This document shows, piece by piece, positions 39,847-47,935 of a stretch of DNA of 64,000 nucleotides. The notes under the pieces are model-generated. The model was not told the origin of the DNA. It saw only the letters and a program-made list of their open reading frames with translations, and did no database searches. The number at the start of each line of letters is the position of its first letter. Within the stretch, counting starts at the first letter, position 1. The position numbers and the translations under genes are program-made. The DNA is from Erythrobacter sanguineus (lineage in GTDB: Bacteria; Pseudomonadota; Alphaproteobacteria; Sphingomonadales; Sphingomonadaceae), in assembly GCA_945878845.1 (NCBI GenBank), contig CAMCUB010000011.1, forward strand, positions 22,060-86,059, given 5' to 3'.

Positions 39847-41152
39847 GGGGTCTGCCACTGACGAAAAGCCGGGCGCGTACCGCTGGTACGTGCTCGCACT
39901 GCTTACGCTGACAAGCGCGTTCAGCGTCGCCGACCGGCTGGTGTTCGGCATTCTGGTGCAGGACATCAAGGCCGAGTTCAAACTGTCGGACTTCGAGCTT
40001 GGCTTGCTGGGCGGGGTGGCGTTTTCGATCGTCTATGTGCTGGCGGGCTTTCCGGCAGCGCGGCTCGCAGACCGCTCAACCCGCAAGAACATCGTGGCCA
40101 GTGCGATCAGTTTCTGGAGTCTGATGACGGCGGCCTGCGGGATGGCGACCGGGTTCTGGACGCTGTTCGTCGCACGCACCGGGGTGGGGGTGGGCGAAGG
40201 CTGCTCTGGCCCTTCATCGCAGAGCCTAGTCGCCGACTTTTTCGAGCGTCACGAACTGGCCAAGGCGATGGGCTACCTGACGCTCGGCTCCACCGTCGGC
40301 ACCGCCACCGGGCTGGTGTTCGGCGGGCAGCTGGCCGAGATGTTCAACTGGCGTTGGGCCTTTATCCTGATGGGCCTACCCGGCCTGCTGCTCGGCGCGG
40401 TGCTTTTTTTCACCGTGCGCGAGCCGCCGCGCGGGCGCTATGCCCCGGCGGGAACCGACATGACACAGCTGCCGCTGGGGCGCACGATCATGAGCCTCGT
40501 CACAAACCGCGTGTTCATGGGTCTGGCGCTGGGCTGGGCGGTGCAGATCATGATCGGCTATGCGCTCGCCTTCTGGATGGCGGCGGTGATGCTGCGGCAA
40601 TTCCCGATCTCGACCGGGGATGTCGGGCTCTATCTTGGCCTGACCTTCCTCCTCGGCGGGATTCCCGGCCCGCTCATCGGCGGATACCTTACCCATTGGC
40701 TCACCTTGCGCGATGAACGCTGGCGCGCGTGGCTGCCCGGCTTGGTGAGCCTGGGCTGCGTGGTGCCGCTGGCGCTGAGCCTGTCATCGAGCAGCTTTGT
40801 CGGTTTCCTCTGCTGGTTCGGCGTGGCTTACGGCATCTATGTTGCCAGTCAGGCCGGGATCATGTCGGGCATTCAGGCGGCGGTCGAACCGGCCAGCCGG
40901 GGCTTTGCCGTGGCAATCGCGCTGTTCTTCAACAATCTCGTCGGGCAGGCGCTGGGGCTGATGGTGATTGGCGCAGTGAGCGACTGGTTGACCGCCACCC
41001 AGGGGACAAGCGCGCTGGCGGTAGCGGTGTTTGGGGTGTGCCTGGTGTCAGGCGTGCTCTCACTCGCGATCTTCGTGTGGACCGCTGCGCAGATGGGGCC
41101 AAGCGGCTATCTTGAGAAGATGCGCGGGGGCGTGACCGAAACGTTTGCCTAG
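39818..41152 (+). CDS. Major facilitator superfamily transporter
   Basis: A 444-residue integral membrane protein with about 12 hydrophobic segments. The loop 'GFPAARLADRSTRKNIVASA' between helices 2 and 3 is the MFS signature (D-R-x-x-R-K), and 'ARTGVGVGEGCSGPSSQSLVADFF' follows. The overall layout is that of spinster/anion-symporter-like MFS proteins common in sphingomonads. ATG 39818 overlaps the SDR gene by 29 bp. It probably carries the island's substrate or a breakdown acid across the inner membrane. Confidence 0.93.
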   Translation: MAFTQGPIIKGSATDEKPGAYRWYVLALLTLTSAFSVADRLVFGILVQDIKAEFKLSDFELGLLGGVAFSIVYVLAGFPAARLADRSTRKNIVASAISFWSLMTAACGMATGFWTLFVARTGVGVGEGCSGPSSQSLVADFFERHELAKAMGYLTLGSTVGTATGLVFGGQLAEMFNWRWAFILMGLPGLLLGAVLFFTVREPPRGRYAPAGTDMTQLPLGRTIMSLVTNRVFMGLALGWAVQIMIGYALAFWMAAVMLRQFPISTGDVGLYLGLTFLLGGIPGPLIGGYLTHWLTLRDERWRAWLPGLVSLGCVVPLALSLSSSSFVGFLCWFGVAYGIYVASQAGIMSGIQAAVEPASRGFAVAIALFFNNLVGQALGLMVIGAVSDWLTATQGTSALAVAVFGVCLVSGVLSLAIFVWTAAQMGPSGYLEKMRGGVTETFA

Positions 41153-41165
41153 CAGGCCGGGGTCC

Positions 41166-41945
41166 TCAAAACCCCGGATGGATCGAAAGCGCTGCGCCGT
41201 CGACCAGCATCTCCGCGCCGGTCATGAAGGGGCACTCGTCGCTCGCGAGGAAAGCTATGGCGGCGGCGGTTTCGGACGGGTCGGCGAGGCGGTTCAGCGG
41301 CGATGTCTTGGCGACCGCAGCGATCAGCCCCGGCATCTGCACCTCGGCCGCCGCGAGAATGCCGGTCATGGTCGCACCCGGGATCACCGTGTTGCAGCGG
41401 ATCGCCAAACCGGCTTGCGCGCACCACGTGGCGACGGATTTGGAGAGCACTCGCACCGCCGCCTTGCTCGCCGAATAGCCGACATCGGTCGGCAGCGGTG
41501 CAATTGCGGTGGTCGAGGCGATATTGACGATCGCGCCCTTGGGGCCGCCCGGATTGGCGCGCATCGCCGCAATGGCGGCGCGGCATCCTGCCATCGCGCC
41601 GGTGAGGTTCACGGCCAGCACCTTATCCCAAGCGGCGAACATCGCCTCGTCATCAAGGTCGCCGATCCCTGCGCCCGACACCATCCCGGCATTGTTGACC
41701 AGAATGTCGAGCCGTCCGAAGGTCTCGACCGCGCGGCCCACGATCTGCGTCCACAACGCGCGGTCGGACACGTCCTGCACCGCGAACCGCGCGCCGGCTT
41801 CCTCGCACAGCGCTTGGCCGCGCGCTGCATCGAGATCGGTGCCGAGCACCTCGGCCCCGTCCGCCCGCAGCCGCCGCACCGTCGCCGCGCCGATCCCAGA
41901 GGCGCAGCCGGTGACGATCGCGACCTTGCCGCTGAGGTCCGGCAT
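41166..41945 (-). CDS. SDR family oxidoreductase
   Basis: A 259-residue classical SDR: 'VAIVTGCASGIGAATVRRL', 'DILVNNAGMV', 'NIASTTAIA' and 'YSASKAAVRVL'. Asp in 'LGTDLDAARG' after the second strand suggests NAD(H) rather than NADP(H). Its ATG overlaps the GST gene stop by one base (TAATG), so it is the second gene of a GST-SDR unit. Convergent with the MFS gene, with 13 bp between stops. Confidence 0.9.
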   Translation of the reverse strand: MPDLSGKVAIVTGCASGIGAATVRRLRADGAEVLGTDLDAARGQALCEEAGARFAVQDVSDRALWTQIVGRAVETFGRLDILVNNAGMVSGAGIGDLDDEAMFAAWDKVLAVNLTGAMAGCRAAIAAMRANPGGPKGAIVNIASTTAIAPLPTDVGYSASKAAVRVLSKSVATWCAQAGLAIRCNTVIPGATMTGILAAAEVQMPGLIAAVAKTSPLNRLADPSETAAAIAFLASDECPFMTGAEMLVDGAALSIHPGF

Positions 41946-42592
41946 TACTCGGCCTGCGTCCAGATTGTCGCACAGGCCCGCTGGTTATGGGTCGCCACGA
42001 ACCGAGCGAGGTTGTCGGTGCCCTCGGGCAGCTTCCAGCCCACCGTGAAGCCGAAATTGGCAAAGGCGAAGATCAGCAGGTCGGCAAAGGTGAAGCGGCC
42101 GAGAGCGATGTGGTCGCTCGCGCCGAGGTAGCCGTCGAACAGCCGCCACTTCTCGTCCGCGAGCTCCGAGAGTTCCGCCCCTGCGCCCGGCGAGACCACG
42201 GTCATGCGCGGTTCGAACATCGGGCGGCCCGCGCCGGCGCGGAAGCCCATCGTCATCGGCACGACCACTTCCTGATCGAACAGGCGCGCCCACTTGCGCA
42301 CCGTCGCCCGCTCCACCGGGGTCTCGCCAAACAGGTTGGGGGCGGGGTGCTGCTCCTCGACATATTCGCAGATCGGCCAGCTTTCGGTGAGGCAGGTGCC
42401 GTCCTCCAGCTCGAGCGTCGGGGTGGTCCCTTGCGGATTGCGCGCCATGTAGCTGGCATCCTGCCGGTTCTGGCCGGTGATGATGTCGTAATGCACGCGG
42501 GCGAAATCGCGCCCTTCCTCAAGGCCCTTTTCGATCATGAACATCCGCACCAGGCGGGGGTTGGGGCCGAGGCTGGAATGCAGCGTGATCAT
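41945..42592 (-). CDS. Glutathione S-transferase family protein
   Basis: A 215-residue cytosolic GST. The thioredoxin-like domain has 'ITLHSSLGPNPRLVRMFMIEKGL', with Ser and Asn near the GSH thiol, 'NPQGTTPTLELEDGTCLTESWPICEYVEEQH' with the conserved cis-Pro and 'ES' pair. The C-terminal helical domain follows, with 'LADEKWRLFDGYLG' and 'FTFADLLIFAFANFG'. CTGGAGAGAGAACCCC precedes the start. It may open an epoxide or remove a leaving group, or detoxify by-products. Confidence 0.92.
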   Translation of the reverse strand: MITLHSSLGPNPRLVRMFMIEKGLEEGRDFARVHYDIITGQNRQDASYMARNPQGTTPTLELEDGTCLTESWPICEYVEEQHPAPNLFGETPVERATVRKWARLFDQEVVVPMTMGFRAGAGRPMFEPRMTVVSPGAGAELSELADEKWRLFDGYLGASDHIALGRFTFADLLIFAFANFGFTVGWKLPEGTDNLARFVATHNQRACATIWTQAE

Positions 42593-42744
42593 GGGGTTCT
42601 CTCTCCAGGCAGATGTGTGGCGCGCCGGTTCTAGGAGGCCGCGCCGTCGCCGTCGTCCTCATAAATGCGCTAGGGGACGGGCGTATGACGGGCCCAGCGC
42701 GAAACCGCTTGCGCGGCGGTGCTGTATTGCGCAGATAAGGCACC

Positions 42745-43251
42745 ATGGATCAGCCCCCCGTTCCCCCGCAGCCTGACGCGGACGACGAACTCACCCGGGT
42801 TCACCCCAATTACGCCCACGCCTTGCGGGTGCAGACCGCGCTGGGCTCGCTGCCGGTGCTGGTCGCGGCCGCCGTGATCGAGATCGCGCTGCGCAAGCTC
42901 GACCTGCTGCCGCCCGGGCTTATCGCCGGGGTGGTGCTGCTGATCGTGATCGCGCTGGTGATCCGCATCCCCCAGTCCCGCTTCAACGCCCGCGGCTACC
43001 AGATGGGCAGCGACCGCCTGAGAGTGGTGCGCGGCCTGATGTTCCGTTCGGACACGGTCGTGCCCTTCGGCCGGGTGCAGCATATTGATGTGGCGCAGGG
43101 CCCGCTCGAGCGGTTCTTCGGCATCGCCACGCTGACGCTCCACACTGCGGGCAACCACAATGCCAGCGTTTCGCTGCCGGGGCTCGGCGAGGAGCTGGCG
43201 CGCGACATGCGCGAGGATATCCGCGCGCATATCCGCCGCGAGACCCTGTGA
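42745..43251 (+). CDS. Bacterial PH-domain membrane protein (YdbS-like)
   Basis: A 168-residue protein. An N-terminal region is followed by two hydrophobic segments ('LPVLVAAAVIEIAL', 'GVVLLIVIALVI') and then the bPH2 (DUF304) domain: 'YQMGSDRLRVVRGLMFRSDTVVPFGRVQHIDVAQGPLERFFGIATLTLHTAG'. It pairs with the larger PH protein 10 bp downstream, the arrangement known from Bacillus ydbST. The role is not well known; membrane stress functions have been proposed for relatives. Confidence 0.88.
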   Translation: MDQPPVPPQPDADDELTRVHPNYAHALRVQTALGSLPVLVAAAVIEIALRKLDLLPPGLIAGVVLLIVIALVIRIPQSRFNARGYQMGSDRLRVVRGLMFRSDTVVPFGRVQHIDVAQGPLERFFGIATLTLHTAGNHNASVSLPGLGEELARDMREDIRAHIRRETL

Positions 43252-43261
43252 GGCGCGCCGC

Positions 43262-44854
43262 ATGAGCGACACCCGCCGCACCGCACCGCTCGGCATCGTG
43301 ATCGGTGCGCTCGGCAGCGCGCAGAACGCGATCTTCCCTGCGGCTGCGGCGGGCTTCAGTGGCGGGCTGGGCGGGGCGGGACTGCTGGTGGGCCTCGGCG
43401 TGGGGCTGGCCGTGATCCTGATCGGCTCTGCCTTCAGCTATCTCGGCTGGCGGCGCACCACCTACACCACCGGCGAGACTGACATCCGGGTCGAGAGCGG
43501 GGTGCTCAGCCGCACGGCGCGCTCGGTGCCTTACGAGCGCATCCAGGACGTCAGCCTCGAAGCCAAGCCGCTGCCGCGCCTGCTCGGGCTGGTGGCGGTC
43601 AAGTTCGAGACCGGGGCGGGCGGGGCGGATGACCTTGCGCTCACCTATCTCACCGCCGCCGAGGGCGAGCGCCTGCGCCAGCTGGTGCGCGAGCGGCGCG
43701 AGGACGAAGCGGCGGCCGCGGCCACCGTGTCCGCCGACCCCGCCGCACCCGCGCGCGCCGCTGTCGACGCGGGCCCGGAGACGGGACAGGTGCTGTTCGC
43801 AATGGGGCCGGTGCGGCTTTTCACCTTCGGCCTGTTCGAATTCTCGCTCGCGGTCTTCGCCGTGGTCGGCGGCGCGCTGCAATATGTCGACAACGTCACC
43901 TCGATCGACGTGTGGAATGTCGACATCTGGTACCGCTGGCTCAAGCAGCAGGGCAGCACGGTGGCGACTCTGGGCCCCTATGCGCAGGCGCTGGCGGCGG
44001 CGGCGGGGCTGGCGGGGTTGATGGTTGTCGGCTCGGCCACCGGCGTGGTGCGGACATTCCTGCGGGATTGGGGCTACACCCTCACCCGCTCGGCGCGCGG
44101 CTTCCGGCGCCAGCGCGGGATGCTCACCCGCACCGATGTGGTGATGCCCGCGCACCGCGTGCAGGGGCTGGTGATCGGCACTGGCCTGGTGCGCTACCGC
44201 TTCGGCTGGCATTCGCTGAGCTTTGTTAGCCTTGCGCAGGACGACAAGGAGCAGAGCCACGTGGTCGCGCCTTTCGCGTCGATGGCGGAAATCACGCCGA
44301 TCGTCGCCGCCTCAGGCTTCCGCCTGCCCACCGAGACGACCCAGTGGCAGCGCGCCAGCACCCGGCACCGCAACGATCTGGCGGCGCGCGATGCGGCGAT
44401 CTTCGTGCTCGCGACCATCGTGGCGGCGATTGCAGCGCCCGCCGGGCTGTTCCTGATCCCGCTCGGGCTGGCGGTGCTGGCGGTGGGAGCGAACCTCTAC
44501 GCCTGGGAGTTCCGCCGCCATGCGATCGACGAGGCGCAGGTCTATGCCAGCCACGGCTTCCTCTCGCCCCGGCAGGAGATCGCCACGCGGCTAAAGCTCC
44601 ACTCGGTCGAGATCGCGCAGGGGCCGGTTGCGCGCCTCAGGGGCTATGCGACGGTGCACTTGGGGCTTGCCGGAGGGAGCTTCGCGATGCGCGGTGTCCC
44701 GCTGGCCGAGGCGCGCCGCCTTCGCGCGCAGGTGCTCGAGACGATCACCGCGACCGATTACTCGCGGCTCGATGCCCCGCCCCAGTCTGCGCCTGCCCCT
44801 CAGGCCTTGAGCGCGGCCCAATCGGGGTTATCGGAAAACTTCCTCGCCACGTAG
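43262..44854 (+). CDS. Bacterial PH-domain membrane protein (YdbT-like)
   Basis: A 530-residue membrane protein with repeated bPH2 modules: 'VLSRTARSVPYERIQDVSLEAKPLPRLLGLVAVKFETG', 'RTDVVMPAHRVQGLVIGTGLVRYRFGWHSLSF', and 'LKLHSVEIAQGPVARLRGYATVHLGLAGG', separated by pairs of transmembrane helices. ATG 43262 starts after 10 bp from the YdbS-like gene. Its last 55 bp overlap the 3' end of a gene on the other strand (44800-45117). Confidence 0.9.
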   Translation: MSDTRRTAPLGIVIGALGSAQNAIFPAAAAGFSGGLGGAGLLVGLGVGLAVILIGSAFSYLGWRRTTYTTGETDIRVESGVLSRTARSVPYERIQDVSLEAKPLPRLLGLVAVKFETGAGGADDLALTYLTAAEGERLRQLVRERREDEAAAAATVSADPAAPARAAVDAGPETGQVLFAMGPVRLFTFGLFEFSLAVFAVVGGALQYVDNVTSIDVWNVDIWYRWLKQQGSTVATLGPYAQALAAAAGLAGLMVVGSATGVVRTFLRDWGYTLTRSARGFRRQRGMLTRTDVVMPAHRVQGLVIGTGLVRYRFGWHSLSFVSLAQDDKEQSHVVAPFASMAEITPIVAASGFRLPTETTQWQRASTRHRNDLAARDAAIFVLATIVAAIAAPAGLFLIPLGLAVLAVGANLYAWEFRRHAIDEAQVYASHGFLSPRQEIATRLKLHSVEIAQGPVARLRGYATVHLGLAGGSFAMRGVPLAEARRLRAQVLETITATDYSRLDAPPQSAPAPQALSAAQSGLSENFLAT

Positions 44855-45117
44855 GAGCAATCGGGGCGGATCAGGAAGCCCTGCCGCTCGGCGTCCTCCA
44901 CCAGCCTGAGGGTCAGCGCGCCCGCCACGCCGCGCCCGCCGATCGCGCGCGGCACGATGGTGTGCGCGGCAATGCGGATATCCTTGCCGTCGCGAGTGCC
45001 GCCCGGCTCCCATTCGAGATAGCCTTCTTCCGGCGATCCCGCGACCACCGCGACATAGCGGCCGCCTTGGCCTGCGACATGGTGCGTGATTGTCGGCTTT
45101 GCGCTTTCTTCGTGCAT
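44800..45117 (-). CDS. Small GNAT-type N-acetyltransferase (NATD1-like)
   Basis: A 105-residue protein of the small acetyltransferase group. 'GEYLEWE'-like start as 'EGYLEWEPGGTRDGKDIRIAAHTIVPRAIGGRGVAGALT' contains the R/G-x-x-G acetyl-CoA loop (IGGRGVAGAL), and it ends 'IRPDCSYVARKFSDNPDW', typical of the family. Start at ATG 45117. Its 3' end overlaps the PH protein gene by 55 bp in opposite orientation. Substrate unknown. Confidence 0.87.
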   Translation of the reverse strand: MHEESAKPTITHHVAGQGGRYVAVVAGSPEEGYLEWEPGGTRDGKDIRIAAHTIVPRAIGGRGVAGALTLRLVEDAERQGFLIRPDCSYVARKFSDNPDWAALKA

Positions 45118-45157
45118 GGGGGGCTCCTCCGGCTTGCCACGCCTGAATGTGCGGGTA

Positions 45158-46189
45158 ATGGCGTGGCCGATGAGCCTCGCCAAGCCCTTCCTGTCGGACA
45201 ATGCCGCTGCCGTCCACCCCGCGCTGTGGGAGGCGATGCGCAGCGCCGACAGACCGGACAACCCGTACGACGGGGACACGCTCTCCGCCGAACTCGACGC
45301 CCGCTTCACCGCGCTGTTCGGGCGCGAGTGCGCCGCGCTGTGGGTGGCGACAGGGACGGCGGCGAATTGTCTGGCGCTGGGCACGCTGGTCCAGCCCCAC
45401 GGCGGGGTGGTGTGCCACCGCGAGGCGCATATCGAGGTCGACGAGGGCGGCGCGCCCGGCTTCTTCCTCCACGGCGCCAAGCTGATGCTGGCGGAAGGCG
45501 AGGGCGCGAAGCTGACGCCTGCGGATATCGCCGCGCTGGTCGATCCGATCCGCAACGACGTGCATCAGGTGCAGCCCCACGCCATCGCGATCACGCAGGC
45601 CTCCGAATATGGCCGCGCCTATTCGCCGGCCGAACTGGCGGTGCTGGGCGCTTTTGCGAAGGAGCGCCGCCTCGGCCTCCACATGGACGGCGCGCGCTTC
45701 GCCAATGCTGCGGCCTTCCTCGGCGGCGCGGCGCCAGAGGCGGCACGCACGGCCAGCGGCCCGGTCGACAGCCTCGCCTTCGGCTTCATCAAGAACGGCG
45801 GGATGGGGGCGGAGGCCGTGGTGCTGTTCGACCCCGAACGCGCCATGGAAGTCCGCTACCGCCGCAAGCGCGCCGGGCACCTCCAATGCAAGGGGCGCTA
45901 TCTCGCCGCGCAGATCCTCGCGATGCTCGAGGATGACCTGTGGCTCGCCAACGCCGCGCACGCCAATGCGGCGGCGCAGGAGGTTTCCGCAGGCTGCGCC
46001 GACCGGCTGCTCCACCCGGTCGAGGCGAACGAGCTGTTCGTGCGCCTGACCCCGGAAGAGCGCGCTGGGCTGCGCGCGCAGGATTTCGCCTTCTACGACT
46101 GGGGCGCGGATTCCGCGCGATTCGTCACCGCCTGGAACACCCGGCCAGAGGATGCCGTCGCGCTCGGCAAGGCGATCGCCGCACTATGA
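45158..46189 (+). CDS. Threonine aldolase-like PLP enzyme (beta-eliminating lyase family)
   Basis: A fold-type-I PLP enzyme of 343 residues: 'LSDNAAAVHPALWEAM', 'ALWVATGTAANCLAL', 'EAHIEVDEGGAPGFF', 'LHMDGARFANAAAFL' and the PLP-lysine region 'FGFIKNGGMGAEAVV'. Low-specificity threonine aldolases share this layout and split threonine to glycine and acetaldehyde. The start could also be ATG 45170 (MSLAKPF). The stop overlaps the EamA gene by 4 bp. Confidence 0.87.
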   Translation: MAWPMSLAKPFLSDNAAAVHPALWEAMRSADRPDNPYDGDTLSAELDARFTALFGRECAALWVATGTAANCLALGTLVQPHGGVVCHREAHIEVDEGGAPGFFLHGAKLMLAEGEGAKLTPADIAALVDPIRNDVHQVQPHAIAITQASEYGRAYSPAELAVLGAFAKERRLGLHMDGARFANAAAFLGGAAPEAARTASGPVDSLAFGFIKNGGMGAEAVVLFDPERAMEVRYRRKRAGHLQCKGRYLAAQILAMLEDDLWLANAAHANAAAQEVSAGCADRLLHPVEANELFVRLTPEERAGLRAQDFAFYDWGADSARFVTAWNTRPEDAVALGKAIAAL

Positions 46190-47097
46190 GCGGCGGCGGG
46201 GCGCCCACCATGCTCAACCCCAAGGTGCTGATCCCCTTCATGCTGACTGGGACGATCTGGGGCTCGACGTGGTTCGTCATCACCGGGCAGATCGCCGACG
46301 TGCCCGCCGCATGGGGCGTGTTCTACCGCTTCATGCTCGCGACCCCGGCGCTGTTCGCGCTGGCGCTGGTGATGGGCAACCGGCTGCGGCTGAACCGGCC
46401 TGAGCATCTCTTGGCGCTCGGCGTCGGGATCGCGCAGTTCAGCGGCAACTTCCTGTTCGTCTACCACGCCGAAAGCCACATCACCTCAGGGATCGTCGCG
46501 GTGATGTTTGCGCTGCTGATGGTGCCCAACGCGATCTTCGCGCGGGTGTTCATCGGCGAGAAGGCCCAGGGTGGCTTCATCGGCGGGAGCCTTGTCGCCA
46601 TCGCGGGCGTGTCGCTGCTGCTGGTGCACGAATGGAACGCCGCGCCGCTCGGCGGAAATGTCGGGCTCGGGATCGTGCTGGCGGTTGGCGGGATGCTCGC
46701 CGCCTCGATCGCCAATGTGGTGCAGGCCAACCCAACCGGCAGGGGCGTGCCGATGGTGAGCTTTCTCGCCTGGGCGATGGTCTATGGCACCGCCTTCGAC
46801 TTCGTCTACGCGCTCGCCACCGAGGGCCCGCCGCAACTGCCGACCGGCTGGCAGTTCTGGGCGGGGACGGCCTATCTCGCGATCATCGGCTCGGTGGTGA
46901 CCTTCCCGTTGCACTACAATCTGGTGCGCGAGATCGGCGCGGGGCGCACGGCCTACAACGGGATCGTCACCGTATGCGTGGCGATGCTGCTCTCGACCTT
47001 GTTCGAGGGCTTCGTGTGGGACGCGCTTTCGGCCACTGGCATGGCGCTGGCGCTGGCCGGAATGGGGCTTGCGCTGCGGTCAAAGCAGCGCCGCTAA
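46186..47097 (+). CDS. EamA (DMT superfamily) exporter
   Basis: A 303-residue, ten-helix transporter of the drug/metabolite family: 'LTGTIWGSTWFVITGQ' with the first EamA motif, 'GVFYRFMLATPALFAL', and a second EamA half starting near 'LGIVLAVGGMLAASIANVVQA'. It overlaps the threonine-aldolase-like gene by 4 bp, suggesting export of an amino acid or related metabolite. Its 3' end overlaps the convergent epimerase gene by 18 bp. Confidence 0.9.
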   Translation: MSGGGAPTMLNPKVLIPFMLTGTIWGSTWFVITGQIADVPAAWGVFYRFMLATPALFALALVMGNRLRLNRPEHLLALGVGIAQFSGNFLFVYHAESHITSGIVAVMFALLMVPNAIFARVFIGEKAQGGFIGGSLVAIAGVSLLLVHEWNAAPLGGNVGLGIVLAVGGMLAASIANVVQANPTGRGVPMVSFLAWAMVYGTAFDFVYALATEGPPQLPTGWQFWAGTAYLAIIGSVVTFPLHYNLVREIGAGRTAYNGIVTVCVAMLLSTLFEGFVWDALSATGMALALAGMGLALRSKQRR

Positions 47098-47883
47098 TCC
47101 CTCGACATAGGTCGGGAAGCGCGGCGACCACCCCAGCACACGCTTCGCCTTGCCGTTGGCGACGCGGCGGTTCTCCATGTAGAACCCGTGCGCCATTTCG
47201 GAGAGGTTGGCTTCCTCCAGCGTCTCCAGCAGGGGCAGCGGCAGGCCGAGCAACCGGCAGGCGTGTTCGGTGACTTCGTTGCCGCTGCACGGGAGGTCGT
47301 CGCCGAGGTTGTAGGCTCCCGTGGGCGCGTCCTGCACCAGCGCTGCGACTACCCCGCTGGCGATATCGTCGACATGGACACGGCTGAACACCTGATCGGG
47401 CAAGTCGATCCGCCGCGCCTTGCCCTCCTTCACCCGGTCGAGCGCAGAGCGGCCGGGCCCGTAGATCCCCGGCAGCCGGAACACCCGCGCGCCCATGCCG
47501 AGCCAAGCGAGGTCCGCCTCGGCCCGCGCGTTGCGGCGGCCTTCGCCGGATTGCGCTATGGTCGGCGTCGTCTCGTCAACCCAGGCGCCTGCGCGGTCGC
47601 CATAGACGCCGGTCGAGGAGAGGTAGAACAGTGCCCCCCTCTTGTCGGCGCCCGCGAGCGCCTCACCGTAAGCGTCCAGCACAGGATCGCCCCCGGCCCG
47701 CTCGGGCGGCACTGAGGACAGGATATGCGTCGCCTCGCCCAGCGCCGCGAGCACCGCCCCGCGGTCGGCAAAGGCAATGTCGCCCGCGCTGCCCGTCGCG
47801 CGCACCTGCCAGCCGTGCGCGTGCATTGCGGTGGCGATGCGCCCGGCGGTGTAACCGAGGCCGAAGATCAGCAATTGTCCCAT
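47080..47883 (-). CDS. NAD-dependent epimerase/dehydratase (YeeZ-like)
   Basis: A 267-residue extended-SDR-like protein: 'LLIFGLGYTAGRIATAM' (GxGYxxxR), 'LFYLSSTGVYGDRAGAWVDE' with the active-site region, 'FRLPGIYGPGRSALDRV' and 'FSRVHVDDIASGVVAAL'. YeeZ-type proteins are usually annotated as epimerases without a known substrate. It stands alone between two plus-strand genes. Its 3' end overlaps the EamA gene by 18 bp. Confidence 0.88.
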   Translation of the reverse strand: MGQLLIFGLGYTAGRIATAMHAHGWQVRATGSAGDIAFADRGAVLAALGEATHILSSVPPERAGGDPVLDAYGEALAGADKRGALFYLSSTGVYGDRAGAWVDETTPTIAQSGEGRRNARAEADLAWLGMGARVFRLPGIYGPGRSALDRVKEGKARRIDLPDQVFSRVHVDDIASGVVAALVQDAPTGAYNLGDDLPCSGNEVTEHACRLLGLPLPLLETLEEANLSEMAHGFYMENRRVANGKAKRVLGWSPRFPTYVEGLAALL

Positions 47884-47935
47884 ACGAGCAACCTAATGAT
47901 TGGCCCCGCGCCCAATACAACCTAAATCGGGTCGC

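Noticed and set aside
3793..42592. The catabolic island as recently acquired foreign DNA
   Set aside because: Base composition and codon style look like the flanking housekeeping genes, and no integrase, transposase or tRNA-attachment duplication is seen at either edge. The tRNA-Gly is 18 kb away.
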